Shown here one piece after another: positions 17,698 to 26,376 of a stretch of DNA of 42,728 nt (positions are counted from its first letter, which is position 1; the number at the start of each line of letters is the position of its first letter). The notes beneath the pieces are model-generated. The model was not told the origin of the DNA. It searched no databases and worked only from the letters and a program-made list of their open reading frames with translations. The position numbers and the translations under genes were made by a program. The stretch comes from Azoarcus sp. (GTDB lineage Bacteria > Pseudomonadota > Gammaproteobacteria > Burkholderiales > Rhodocyclaceae): assembly GCA_023230755.1 (NCBI GenBank), contig JALNWS010000006.1:1-42728 (forward strand). Reading direction: 5' to 3'.

Positions 17698-19444
17698 TTC
17701 GCTTCTCCGTGCCTTGTGTATCCTGACCCTGGGGAGTGTCCTCTTCTGGGGAAGCGGCGCCAGGGCACAGGACCGCGTCAGCGTGGCGCTAGAGGCACCG
17801 GAAGCGGTCAGCGCGCTCCTGCGTCAGCACGTGCGCCTGTTGAAGTCGGCCGAGCTGACGGTGCCCGAGGCCGGGCCCGATCAGACTGCGCTGGTGCGCC
17901 GTACTCGGCGGGAGGTCGTTGATCTGCTCTCTACCGAGGGTTATTTCAATCCCGAAGTCAGGCTCGACCGGCGCAGCGGGGACAAATGGACCCTGACCGT
18001 GGAGCCTGGCGTACGTGCCGCCATTGTTGCGGTCGATATCGGTTTCGAAGGCGAACTGGCGAGTGCGAGCGAACCCGAACCGGCGACCTTGCGTGACAGC
18101 CTGCGCGAAAACTGGGCCTTGCCGGTCGGCAAGCCCTTTCGTCAGGCCGAATGGGATCGTGCCAAACAGCAGCTTCTCGATGCGGTCAGCCGCCGCCGTT
18201 ACGCAGCTGCGCGCACGCTGAGTACCCGTGCCGAAGTCAATGAGGCCGGCACTGAAGTGCGGCTGTCGATGGTGGTCGACAGCGGCCCGACGTTCAGGCT
18301 TGGCGAGCTCGCAGTCAGTGGCCTGAGCCGCCTGCCAGCCGATCTGGTTGAGCGCTACAGCACGGTCAAGGCCGGCGATATCTACGATCAGGATGCCTTG
18401 CTTGCCTTGCAGGAGGCCTTGCAGGGAGCACCCCAGTTCGCGTCGGTGGTGGTCGATATCGAGCGCGATCCGGCGCTGGCTGCTGCGGTGCCCGTACGCG
18501 TGCAGGTGGCCGAAGCGCAGTCACGACGCCTGAGTTTCGGTGCCGGCGTGTCGAGCAATACCGGCTATCGGGTCGAGGCGGGGTATCGCGACGTCAATAT
18601 CCTGTCGCGCGGATGGGAGCTGTCAACGGGGATTCGTCTCGAGCAGTTGCGACAGTCGCTGTTTGCCGACCTGTTTTTTCCGCCCGCGCCGGACGGCCAT
18701 CGTGACAGTATTGGCGCCCTGATCGACAACAGCGATCTTGAGGGACTGAAGACCGAAAGCCAGGCGATCGGAATCGGCCGGACCACTATCCGCGGCGATA
18801 TTGAAACCCAGATTGCCCTGCGTTTGCAGCATGAGTCCTTGCACCCCGATGGCGCCGACCCCTCCAGCCTGACCACACTGACGGCAAACTGGAGCTGGGT
18901 GCAAAGAGCGGTGGACAACGTAATCGACCCGCGCCGCGGGCATGTCCTCGAAGTGCAGGTTGGTGGTGGTTCGAGTATCGCCTTCGGCGAGCAGGATTTC
19001 GTGCGCCTCTATGGCCGCTACCAGCACTATTTCCCGGTCGGTGAAGCAGACGTCCTGAGCCTGCGGGGAGAGCTGGGCGCGACGCTGGCGCCTTCCCGTG
19101 ACGGCATCCCGCAGGATTTCCTGTTCCGCGCAGGGGGATCGCAATCGGTACGGGGCTACGCCTATCAGAGCCTCGGTGTGAGCGACGGCGATGCAACGGT
19201 GGGCGGGCGTTACCTGGGGACACTCAGTGGCGAATACGTACATTGGTTTCGTCCCGATTGGGGCGTGGCGGCTTTCGTTGATGCCGGTGACGCCGCGGAT
19301 TCCCGCAGCGAGTTCCGGTTGCGCACCGGCTACGGTCTGGGGGCACGCTGGCGCAGTCCGGCCGGGCCTCTGGCGATCGACCTCGCATGGGGGCATGACG
19401 ACGCCCGCCTACGTCTGCATTTTGGCGTAGCGGTCGCGTTCTGA
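17687..19444 (+). CDS. tamA: Outer membrane translocation/assembly protein TamA (Omp85 family)
   Basis: 585 residues. A signal peptide (LLRALCILTLGSVLFWGSGARAQ) is followed by three POTRA-like repeats up to ~270 (for example STEGYFNPEVRLDRRSG and RLGELAVSGLSRLPADLVERY), then a C-terminal 16-strand barrel. The barrel contains FRAGGSQSVRGYAYQSLG, the conserved L6-loop VRGY motif, and ends in phenylalanine (FGVAVAF). TamA acts with TamB in moving proteins or lipids to the outer membrane. The only start compatible with the upstream in-frame stop (17672) and the signal peptide is TTG at 17687, inside fbp. That implies weak or coupled initiation. tamB does not follow; groES does. Confidence 0.9.
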   Translation: MRLDSLLRALCILTLGSVLFWGSGARAQDRVSVALEAPEAVSALLRQHVRLLKSAELTVPEAGPDQTALVRRTRREVVDLLSTEGYFNPEVRLDRRSGDKWTLTVEPGVRAAIVAVDIGFEGELASASEPEPATLRDSLRENWALPVGKPFRQAEWDRAKQQLLDAVSRRRYAAARTLSTRAEVNEAGTEVRLSMVVDSGPTFRLGELAVSGLSRLPADLVERYSTVKAGDIYDQDALLALQEALQGAPQFASVVVDIERDPALAAAVPVRVQVAEAQSRRLSFGAGVSSNTGYRVEAGYRDVNILSRGWELSTGIRLEQLRQSLFADLFFPPAPDGHRDSIGALIDNSDLEGLKTESQAIGIGRTTIRGDIETQIALRLQHESLHPDGADPSSLTTLTANWSWVQRAVDNVIDPRRGHVLEVQVGGGSSIAFGEQDFVRLYGRYQHYFPVGEADVLSLRGELGATLAPSRDGIPQDFLFRAGGSQSVRGYAYQSLGVSDGDATVGGRYLGTLSGEYVHWFRPDWGVAAFVDAGDAADSRSEFRLRTGYGLGARWRSPAGPLAIDLAWGHDDARLRLHFGVAVAF

Positions 19445-19486
19445 GCTCACTGCGGCGGCGCAGCAAATTTTTCTTCCGTCTCCGCT

Positions 19487-19516
19487 CTTGAAATAGCGAA
19501 ACCCCGCCCCTATTAT
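19487..19516 (+). promoter_or_regulatory. groESL promoter with overlapping sigma70- and sigma32-like elements
   Basis: TTGAAA (19488-19493), 17 bases, TATTAT (19511-19516) is a near-ideal sigma70 promoter. The same DNA reads CTTGAAA (19487-19493), 13 bases, CCCCTATTA (19507-19515), close to the heat-shock sigma32 consensus CTTGAAA-N13-CCCCATNT. The CIRCE operator begins at the end of the -10 box. Confidence 0.8.
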
Positions 19517-19542
19517 TAGCACTCGTTGGCAGTGAGTGCTAA
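19516..19542. promoter_or_regulatory. CIRCE operator (HrcA binding site)
   Basis: TTAGCACTC (19516-19524), nine bases, GAGTGCTAA (19534-19542): a perfect match to the CIRCE inverted repeat. It covers the expected transcription start of groESL. HrcA repressor bound here blocks transcription until heat shock; GroEL helps keep HrcA active, giving feedback. Confidence 0.97.
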
Positions 19543-19626
19543 CAGTCCGGTGTATGCCGTGACCACTGCGAATTTTCCGGCGGGATGGTCCCGCCACAGT
19601 TTAAACAGTACTAAGGAGTGAACTCG

Positions 19627-19917
19627 ATGAAGATTCGTCCCCTGCACGATCGCGTGATCGTCAAGCGTCTGGAAGCCGAACGCAAGACCGCCAGCGGTAT
19701 CGTGATCCCCGATTCCGCTGGTGAGAAGCCCGACCAAGGCGAAGTGCTGGCTGTCGGCAACGGCAAGATCCTGGACGACGGCAACGTGCGTCCGATGGCC
19801 GTCAAGGTGGGCGACAAGGTGCTGTTCGGCAAGTACGCCGGCCAGTCCGTGAAGGTCGAAGGCGACGAGCTGCTCGTCATGCGCGAAGAAGACATCATGG
19901 GCGTGGTTGAAGGCTGA
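19627..19917 (+). CDS. groES: Co-chaperonin GroES
   Basis: 96 residues starting MKIRPLHDRVIVKRLE at 19627, with AAGGAG ten bases upstream; a GTG three codons earlier is not the start. The mobile loop ERKTASGIVIPDSAGEKP and C-terminal DELLVMREEDIMGVVE are canonical. It caps GroEL rings. First gene of the heat-shock operon. Confidence 0.99.
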   Translation: MKIRPLHDRVIVKRLEAERKTASGIVIPDSAGEKPDQGEVLAVGNGKILDDGNVRPMAVKVGDKVLFGKYAGQSVKVEGDELLVMREEDIMGVVEG

Positions 19918-19970
19918 GCCTCCCGCAATCCCACGATTCTCGATTCGAAATAATTCAGGAGTTCTAAAGA

Positions 19971-21623
19971 ATGGCTGCTAAAGAAGTCAAGTTTGGTGAT
20001 TCGGCGCGCGAGCGCATGGTTGCTGGTATCAACGTCCTGGCCAACGCGGTCAAGGTCACCCTCGGCCCCAAGGGTCGTAACGTCGTGCTCGAGCGCTCCT
20101 TCGGCGCTCCGACCGTGACCAAGGACGGTGTTTCGGTCGCCAAGGAAATCGAACTGAAGGACAAGTTCGAAAACATGGGCGCGCAGATGGTCAAGGAAGT
20201 GGCTTCCAAGACCTCCGACATCGCTGGCGATGGCACCACGACGGCGACCGTACTGGCGCAGTCGATCGTTCGCGAAGGCATGAAGTTTGTTGCTGCCGGC
20301 ATGAACCCGATGGACCTGAAGCGTGGCATCGACAAGGCTGTTGTGGCCACCATCGAAGAGCTGCGTAAACTGTCGAAGCCGTGCTCGACCAACAAGGAAA
20401 TCGCCCAGGTCGGTTCGATCTCCGCCAACTCCGACGCGGATATCGGTGAGATCATCGCCCGCGCCATGGACAAGGTCGGCAAGGAAGGCGTGATCACGGT
20501 TGAAGATGGCAAGAGCCTCGCCAACGAACTCGACGTCGTCGAAGGCATGCAGTTCGACCGCGGCTATCTGTCGCCTTACTTCATCAACAACCCGGACAAG
20601 CAGGTTGCCATTCTCGACAACCCGTTCATCCTGTTGTTCGACAAGAAGATCTCGAACATCCGTGACCTGCTGCCGGTGCTGGAGCAAGTTGCCAAGGCTG
20701 GCCGTCCGCTGCTGATCGTCGCAGAAGACGTCGATGGCGAAGCGCTGGCAACTTTGGTGGTGAACAACATCCGCGGCATCCTCAAGACCTGCGCCGTCAA
20801 GGCACCGGGCTTCGGCGACCGCCGCAAGGCCATGCTGGAAGACATCGCTGTGCTGACCGGCGGCCAGGTGATCGCAGAAGAAGTTGGTCTGACGCTTGAG
20901 AAGTGCACGCTGGAAGAGCTGGGCCAGGCCAAGCGTATCGAAATCGGCAAGGAAAACACCATCGTTATCGACGGTGCCGGCGACGGCGAGCGCATCGAAG
21001 CGCGCGTTAAGCAAATCCGCGTTCAGATCGAAGAAGCGACCTCCGACTATGATCGTGAAAAGCTGCAAGAGCGCGTGGCCAAGCTGGCCGGCGGTGTTGC
21101 ACTGATCAAGGTCGGTGCCGCAACCGAAGTCGAAATGAAGGAAAAGAAGGCGCGCGTCGAAGACGCACTGCACGCCACCCGCGCTGCTGTTGAAGAAGGT
21201 ATCGTTCCCGGCGGCGGCGTTGCCCTGCTGCGTGCTCGTGCCAACCTCACCGACCTCAAGGGTGATAACCACGACCAGGACGCTGGCATCAAGATTGTGC
21301 TGCGCGCCATGGAGCAGCCGCTGCGCGAGATCGTTTCCAACGCGGGCGACGAACCCTCGGTGGTGGTGAACCGTGTGACCGAAGGTAAGGGCAACTTTGG
21401 CTACAACGCTGCTACCGGTGAGTACGGCGACATGGTCGAGATGGGCGTGCTGGACCCCACCAAGGTGACCCGCACCGCGCTGCAGAACGCTGCATCCGTT
21501 GCTGGCCTGATGCTCACCACCGACTGCATGGTCGCTGAACTGGCTGACGACAAGTCCGCCGGCGGCATGCCCGACATGGGCGGCATGGGTGGTATGGGCG
21601 GCATGGGCGGCATGGGCATGTAA
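19971..21623 (+). CDS. groEL: Chaperonin GroEL
   Basis: 550 residues, family length. Nucleotide-binding motifs TLGPKGRNVVLE and GDGTTTATVLAQSI, DEP stretch NAGDEPSVVVN, and the flexible GGM tail (MPDMGGMGGMGGMGGMGM) are present. The start is preceded by CAGGAG. GroEL with GroES refolds cytosolic proteins. Only one copy is seen here, under sigma32/CIRCE control and followed by a strong terminator. Confidence 0.99.
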   Translation: MAAKEVKFGDSARERMVAGINVLANAVKVTLGPKGRNVVLERSFGAPTVTKDGVSVAKEIELKDKFENMGAQMVKEVASKTSDIAGDGTTTATVLAQSIVREGMKFVAAGMNPMDLKRGIDKAVVATIEELRKLSKPCSTNKEIAQVGSISANSDADIGEIIARAMDKVGKEGVITVEDGKSLANELDVVEGMQFDRGYLSPYFINNPDKQVAILDNPFILLFDKKISNIRDLLPVLEQVAKAGRPLLIVAEDVDGEALATLVVNNIRGILKTCAVKAPGFGDRRKAMLEDIAVLTGGQVIAEEVGLTLEKCTLEELGQAKRIEIGKENTIVIDGAGDGERIEARVKQIRVQIEEATSDYDREKLQERVAKLAGGVALIKVGAATEVEMKEKKARVEDALHATRAAVEEGIVPGGGVALLRARANLTDLKGDNHDQDAGIKIVLRAMEQPLREIVSNAGDEPSVVVNRVTEGKGNFGYNAATGEYGDMVEMGVLDPTKVTRTALQNAASVAGLMLTTDCMVAELADDKSAGGMPDMGGMGGMGGMGGMGM

Positions 21624-21656
21624 TTGCCTGCTGACCTCACGGTCAAGCTCAGAAGG

Positions 21657-21682
21657 GCCCCGCTTCGGCGGGGCTTTTTTTT
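21657..21682 (+). terminator. Intrinsic terminator of groESL
   Basis: GCCCCGC (21657-21663), TTCG tetraloop, GCGGGGC (21668-21674), then eight T residues. A textbook strong terminator 34 bases after the groEL stop. The following ~225 bases up to 21907 hold no gene I can support. Confidence 0.95.
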
Positions 21683-21907
21683 GCCTGTCGTGATCTGCTG
21701 CCCAGGGGACGGGCGCAATCGCGCATGGAGCAAAGCGCTACGCGCAATGACTCAGGCGTGGGATAATCGCGGAGAATTGAAGAAAAGACGGCAGGGAGCA
21801 TCGGCGCCATGCGCGCGACGCTCCCCGGAACGCTTGCGCTGCTGAACGCACGCGTTCCCGAAGACCGAGTAAAAGGAGAACAGCGGAGCTGAATTTAAGG
21901 GCTGCCG

Positions 21908-21923
21908 CTTACATTCAACTTAC
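21908..21923 (-). promoter_or_regulatory. Direct-repeat site upstream of the TctD-like regulator gene
   Basis: CTTACATTCAACTTAC on the plus strand, i.e. GTAAGTT-GAAT-GTAAG on the minus strand. The halves are 11 bases apart, the spacing expected for tandem binding by OmpR-family regulators. It ends 13 bases before the regulator start, so autoregulation is likely. The same motif occurs before yjcH. Confidence 0.6.
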
Positions 21924-21935
21924 ATCCGGAACCCT

Positions 21936-22622
21936 ATGCGCATTCTTCTTGCAGAAGATGATCCGGTCATCGCTGACGGAATAGGCAGAGCACTGAAGCG
22001 TGGCGGGTATGCAATTGACCATGTTGCCAATGGCGTGGACGCGGATGCGGCGCTTGCCTCGCAGCCTTACGATCTGCTGATTCTCGATCTCGGGCTGCCG
22101 AAGTTGCCCGGTATTGAGGTGCTCAAGCGATTGCGGGGACGCAAGTCCGCCATACCCGTACTGATCCTCACCGCGCAGGACGGTGTCGAAGATCGCGTCC
22201 GCGGACTCGACGCAGGGGCGGACGATTACATGACCAAGCCCTTCGCCCTGCCTGAGCTCGAGGCACGTGTGCGCGCCCATACCCGGCGTGGTACCGGTCA
22301 GCCGCGCTGCATTGAGGTGGGTAACCTGACTTACGATCAGGCCGATCATGTGGTCAAGATCAATGGCCAGATGGTCGAGCTCTCCGCGCGCGAAGTCGGA
22401 TTGCTTGAGGTGTTCATCCTGCGGGTTGGGCGGCTGGTGAGCAAGGATCAGCTGGTGGACCACCTGTGTGGCTGGGGTGAGGAAGTGTCGAGCAACGCGA
22501 TCGAAGTCTATGTGCATCGACTGCGGAAGAAGCTTGAAGATAGTGGCGTCCGTATCGTGACCGTTCGCGGTCTGGGCTATTGCCTGGAAAATCCGGATGC
22601 TGTCCCGGCTACGAAGGCCTGA
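21936..22622 (+). CDS. OmpR/PhoB-family response regulator (TctD-like)
   Basis: 228 residues. The receiver domain has the acidic pocket EDD (7-9), phospho-acceptor D51 in LLILDLGLPK, and the TKPF lysine near 101. The C-terminal winged helix includes VELSAREVGLLEVFILRVGR, SNAIEVYVHRLRKKLED and TVRGLGYCLE. It is the output protein for the overlapping sensor gene. Given the shared repeat upstream of itself and of yjcH-actP, it probably controls acetate uptake as well as its own gene; this is inference. TctD relatives elsewhere respond to tricarboxylates, so carboxylate sensing is consistent. Confidence 0.94.
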   Translation: MRILLAEDDPVIADGIGRALKRGGYAIDHVANGVDADAALASQPYDLLILDLGLPKLPGIEVLKRLRGRKSAIPVLILTAQDGVEDRVRGLDAGADDYMTKPFALPELEARVRAHTRRGTGQPRCIEVGNLTYDQADHVVKINGQMVELSAREVGLLEVFILRVGRLVSKDQLVDHLCGWGEEVSSNAIEVYVHRLRKKLEDSGVRIVTVRGLGYCLENPDAVPATKA

Positions 22623-24081
22623 CCGCAAGCCGGCCGGGCAGCGTGCTCCCGGACAGCCGAACTCGCTGTTCGGCGAAATTCTCGACTGGTTGCTCGCGCC
22701 CTTGCTGTTTCTGTGGCCGATTTCCATCATCGTCACCCATAACGTCGCCGACAACATCGCCAACCAACCCTACGATCGAGCGCTCGCAGACAGCGCGCGG
22801 GCGCTCGCCCGTCTGGTAAAGGTGGAGGACGGCAAGGTGGTGGTGCATTTTCCGGCACCGCCACGCGCCCTGTTCAGGGCCGATCAGGACGACACCGTCT
22901 ACTATCAGGTTGCCGATCAGGGGGGTGAGACCATCACCGGTGACCACGAGATTCCTTGGGTGGCGCCGCCCGCATCGGTGCTGGGTGAAGAAGTGCGCTA
23001 CCGCGACGAAGTGATTCATGGCGAGGAGGTGCGGGTCGCCTATCAGTTTCTGCGGGCGTGGCCCGAACCCGCCAGTCCGCTGGTGCTGGTCCAGGTTGCC
23101 GAAACCCGCAACAAGCGCTCCGATCTAGCCTCGCGGGTCGTGACCGGCGTACTGCTGCCGCAGTTTGCGATTATCCCGCTGGCTGTGGTGCTGGTGTGGG
23201 TGGGGCTGACGCGCGGCATCGCACCGCTCAACCGCCTGCAAAGCCTGATCCGGCGGCGCCGGCCGACCGACCTTTCGCCGATCGTGCCAGCCAGCGTCCC
23301 CGAGGAGGTGCGGCCGCTGATCATCGCCTTCAACGACATGATGGCCCGTCTCGAAGAGAACCTGCAGGCGCAGCAACGCTTCATTGCCGATGCCGCGCAC
23401 CAGATGCGCACGCCATTGACCGGATTGCGCATGCAGACCGAGCTTGCGCTGCTCGAGAGCGACCCTGAGCAATTGCGCAATTCACTGACTCAGATCGCCG
23501 ACAGTACCGAGCGTGCCGGACACCTGATCAACCAGTTGCTTTCGCTTGCCCGTGCGGAAGCCAGCTTCGAGAAGCTCTATGCGGTCGAACCGGTCGACGT
23601 CGAGGCGATGGTGCGTGAGGTGGGGCAGGAGCTTTTCCCGCGTGCGCTTGCCAAAGGAATCGATCTCGGGGTGGAGGGCAGCGGGCAGGGCATGCAGGTT
23701 GAGGGCAACCCGGTGCTATTGCGCGAGATGGTCAAGAACCTGATGGACAACGCCATCAAGTACACCCCCCGTGGTGGCAGCGTGACCGCACGCACCCGTC
23801 ACGCCGGGGCGCCGATCTTCGAAGTCGAGGACACCGGAGAAGGCATCCCCGAGGCTGATCGAGAGCGTGTCTTCGAACGCTTCTATCGTGTGCTGGGCAG
23901 TGGCGCCGACGGTTCGGGGCTGGGGTTGCCTATCGTGCGCGAGATTGCCGAGCTGCATCGCGCTACCGTCAGCCTGAGTCCCAATCCCGAGGGGCAGGGT
24001 ACGGTTGCTCAGGTCGTCTTTCCACGCAGTCAGCTGCAGCCGCCTCCGCCGGTTCACGGCGATTATTTTCCACTGGGCTGA
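22597..24081 (+). CDS. TctE-like sensor histidine kinase
   Basis: 494 residues, overlapping the regulator gene by 26 bases. An N-terminal membrane helix (LLAPLLFLWPISIIVTH), a periplasmic sensor region of about 130 residues of the two-component sensor kinase N-terminal type, and a second helix (VVTGVLLPQFAIIPLAVVLV) precede HAMP and kinase parts. The H-box is FIADAAHQMRTPLTGL, the N-box LMDNAIKYTP, then DTGEGIP and GSGLGLPI for ATP binding. It senses an external signal and phosphorylates the adjacent regulator. The proline-rich end (LQPPPPVHGDYF) is unusual but short. Confidence 0.94.
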   Translation: MLSRLRRPDRKPAGQRAPGQPNSLFGEILDWLLAPLLFLWPISIIVTHNVADNIANQPYDRALADSARALARLVKVEDGKVVVHFPAPPRALFRADQDDTVYYQVADQGGETITGDHEIPWVAPPASVLGEEVRYRDEVIHGEEVRVAYQFLRAWPEPASPLVLVQVAETRNKRSDLASRVVTGVLLPQFAIIPLAVVLVWVGLTRGIAPLNRLQSLIRRRRPTDLSPIVPASVPEEVRPLIIAFNDMMARLEENLQAQQRFIADAAHQMRTPLTGLRMQTELALLESDPEQLRNSLTQIADSTERAGHLINQLLSLARAEASFEKLYAVEPVDVEAMVREVGQELFPRALAKGIDLGVEGSGQGMQVEGNPVLLREMVKNLMDNAIKYTPRGGSVTARTRHAGAPIFEVEDTGEGIPEADRERVFERFYRVLGSGADGSGLGLPIVREIAELHRATVSLSPNPEGQGTVAQVVFPRSQLQPPPPVHGDYFPLG

Positions 24082-24168
24082 GTCCAGTGCCGCGTTTTCC
24101 GGTGTTACGTTAAGCTGTCGTTCAGTAACTGTTAAGTTATTGATGTAAAAGAAGAAAAAACATAAACC

Positions 24169-24184
24169 GTAAGTTCGTCGTAAG
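24169..24184 (+). promoter_or_regulatory. Direct-repeat site upstream of yjcH-actP
   Basis: GTAAGTT-CGTC-GTAAG, two halves 11 bases apart, matches the site before the regulator gene in all fixed positions. It lies 70 bases before yjcH, where it would overlap the -35 region of a promoter using TACCTT (24195-24200) as -10. Two further GTTAAG copies (24109, 24131) sit 22 bases apart upstream. A hairpin CCGGGC-GCAT-GCCCGG (24209-24224) follows in the leader. Confidence 0.6.
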
Positions 24185-24254
24185 TCTCGCTCACTACCTT
24201 GTGGCTGGCCGGGCGCATGCCCGGTGCGATCAATGCCCGCATGGAGGGGGAGAC

Positions 24255-24563
24255 ATGGAAAACGATTCGGTGGCAAAAATCATTGCCAACCCGAAGTATC
24301 AGCGCCTGGTAAGTACGCGCTCGAAATTTGGCTGGCTGCTGACGGCGATCATGATGGTCGTCTATTACGGCTACATCGCGATCATCGCTTTCGACAAGGA
24401 AGTGCTTGCAGCCCGCATCGGCGACGGCGTTACGAGCGTCGGCATCCCGATTGGTTTCGGCGTGATTGTCTTCACCATCATCATCACCGGCATTTACGTC
24501 CGCCGCGCGAACTCCGAGTTCGACAAATTGACCGAAGAAGTCGTCAAGGAGGCTGGCAAATGA
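24255..24563 (+). CDS. yjcH: DUF485 membrane protein (YjcH-like)
   Basis: 102 residues from ATG at 24255, just after GGAGGGGGAG. Two membrane helices (LLTAIMMVVYYGYIAIIAF and GIPIGFGVIVFTIIITGIYV) separated by a short loop, preceded by NPKYQRLVSTRSKFG, match DUF485. It is the standard small partner encoded just before ActP acetate permeases; its role is not established. The stop overlaps the actP start (ATGA), so the two are translationally coupled. Confidence 0.94.
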   Translation: MENDSVAKIIANPKYQRLVSTRSKFGWLLTAIMMVVYYGYIAIIAFDKEVLAARIGDGVTSVGIPIGFGVIVFTIIITGIYVRRANSEFDKLTEEVVKEAGK

Positions 24564-26278
24564 ACGCCCGTCATCTGAATCTCCTGGGCGGCGTGGTGCT
24601 GGCCCTGTTGTCCGCGGCGGTGCTAGCGGCTGGTGGTGATCTCGGTCAGGCCGAGAAGCAGCCGACCAACTGGACTGCAATCAGCATGTTCGCCGGCTTC
24701 GTCGTGTTCACCCTGTTCATTACCAAGTGGGCGGCGGCCAAGACCAAATCAGCAGCGGACTTCTACACTGCTGGCGGCGGTATTACCGGTTTTCAGAACG
24801 GGCTGGCGATCGCCGGTGACTACATGTCGGCCGCGTCTTTCCTCGGTATTTCGGCGGCGGTGATGGCCAGTGGCTACGACGGTCTGATCTACTCGATCGG
24901 CTTTCTTGTGGGCTGGCCGGTGATCACCTTCCTGATGGCAGAGCGGCTGCGCAACCTGGGCAAGTTCACCTTCGCCGACGTTGCCGCCTACCGCTTCAAG
25001 CAGACCCCGATCCGGGCCTTTGCCGCATCCGGTACGCTGGTGGTGGTGTCCTTCTACCTGATCGCGCAGATGGTCGGTGCCGGACAGCTGATCAAGCTGC
25101 TGTTTGGCCTTGATTACTGGATGGCGGTCGTGATCGTCGGTGCGCTGATGATGGTCTATGTGCTGTTCGGCGGCATGACAGCGACCACCTGGGTGCAGAT
25201 CATCAAGGCCTGTCTGTTGCTCGCCGGGGCGTCCTTCATGGCCTTCATGGTGATGGCGCAGTACGGCTTTTCGCCGGAAGCCCTGTTTGCCGCATCGGTG
25301 CAGGTCAAGGCAACGACTGCCGTGGCAGCAGGCAAGACGATCGAGGAGGCGGGGATTCTCGGGCAGGCGATCATGGGGCCGGGGTCCTTCATCAAGGACC
25401 CGATTTCCGCGATCTCCTTCGGTATGGCGCTGATGTTCGGCACCGCTGGCCTGCCGCACATCCTGATGCGCTTCTTCACGGTGCCTGATGCGAAAGAAGC
25501 GCGCAAGTCGGTGTTCTGGGCAACAACCTGGATCGGCTACTTCTACGTGCTGACCTTCATCATCGGCTTCGGCGCGATCGTGCTGGTGTCGACCAATCCG
25601 GGCTTCCTCGATGTGACGGGCGGTCTGATCGGTGGCAACAACATGGCGGCGATCCACCTTGCCAACGCGGTGGGCGGCAATGTGTTCCTCGGCTTCATCT
25701 CCGCAGTTGCCTTTGCGACGATTCTGGCAGTGGTTGCCGGCCTCACGCTGTCTGGTGCATCGGCCGTCTCTCACGACCTCTACGCAACGGTGTTCAAGAA
25801 TGGCAATGCCGACTCGGCCTCCGAGTTGCGTGTGTCACGGATGACGACGGTTGCTCTGGGGGTGGTGGCGGTAATTCTGGGCATTGCCTTCGAAAAGCAG
25901 AACATCGCCTTCATGGTGTCGCTGGCCTTCGCGATCGCAGCATCGGCCAACTTCCCGGTGCTGTTCATGTCCGTGCTGTGGAAGGATTGCACGACGCGGG
26001 GCGCGGCTGTCGGTGGCTTTCTCGGCCTGACCACAGCGGTGGTGCTCACGGTGGTGTCGCCTTCGGTGTGGGAGGCGACGCTGGGCAACCCCAAGGGTTC
26101 GGCGTTCTTCCCCTACACGTCGCCGGCACTGTTCTCGATGGCGGCAGGTTTCATCGGGATCTGGCTGTTTTCGGTGCTCGATAACAGCGACCGCGCCAAG
26201 CAGGATCGTGCAGGCTTCCTCGCACAGAAAGTGCGTTCGGAAACCGGTATCGGCGCGTCGGGGGCTTCCGGTCACTGA
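24560..26278 (+). CDS. actP: Cation/acetate symporter ActP
   Basis: 572 residues from ATG at 24560. A signal-like N-terminus (GGVVLALLSAAVLAAGGD) precedes about 13 membrane helices of the sodium:solute symporter family. Signatures include KSAADFYTAGGGITGFQNGLAIAGDYMSAASFLG split over the first core helices, GLPHILMRFFTVPDAKEARKS, and SGASAVSHDLYATVF. It imports acetate and similar short monocarboxylates with a cation at the inner membrane. Location directly between two TctDE-like systems suggests tight signal control. A strong terminator follows. Confidence 0.95.
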   Translation: MNARHLNLLGGVVLALLSAAVLAAGGDLGQAEKQPTNWTAISMFAGFVVFTLFITKWAAAKTKSAADFYTAGGGITGFQNGLAIAGDYMSAASFLGISAAVMASGYDGLIYSIGFLVGWPVITFLMAERLRNLGKFTFADVAAYRFKQTPIRAFAASGTLVVVSFYLIAQMVGAGQLIKLLFGLDYWMAVVIVGALMMVYVLFGGMTATTWVQIIKACLLLAGASFMAFMVMAQYGFSPEALFAASVQVKATTAVAAGKTIEEAGILGQAIMGPGSFIKDPISAISFGMALMFGTAGLPHILMRFFTVPDAKEARKSVFWATTWIGYFYVLTFIIGFGAIVLVSTNPGFLDVTGGLIGGNNMAAIHLANAVGGNVFLGFISAVAFATILAVVAGLTLSGASAVSHDLYATVFKNGNADSASELRVSRMTTVALGVVAVILGIAFEKQNIAFMVSLAFAIAASANFPVLFMSVLWKDCTTRGAAVGGFLGLTTAVVLTVVSPSVWEATLGNPKGSAFFPYTSPALFSMAAGFIGIWLFSVLDNSDRAKQDRAGFLAQKVRSETGIGASGASGH

Positions 26279-26338
26279 TGTTCCTCAACGGCTACGGTTG
26301 TCCGCAGAGAACTGCGGATAACCCTGGCGCAAGAAGTC

Positions 26339-26374
26339 AGGCTGCAGTGAGTCATTGCTCACTGCAGCCTTTTT
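26339..26374 (+). terminator. Intrinsic terminator of yjcH-actP
   Basis: AGGCTGCAGTGAG (26339-26351) pairs perfectly with CTCACTGCAGCCT (26358-26370), followed by T residues to 26374. On the minus strand there is no T-tract, so it mainly stops actP transcripts. A second hairpin, TCCGCAG-AGAA-CTGCGGA (26301-26318), precedes it. Confidence 0.92.
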
Positions 26375-26376
26375 GC

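Noticed and set aside
19611..21272. 553-codon minus-strand open frame opposite groES-groEL
   Set aside because: It is an antisense shadow of two unmistakable genes in GC-rich DNA, has no ribosome site and no recognisable domain.
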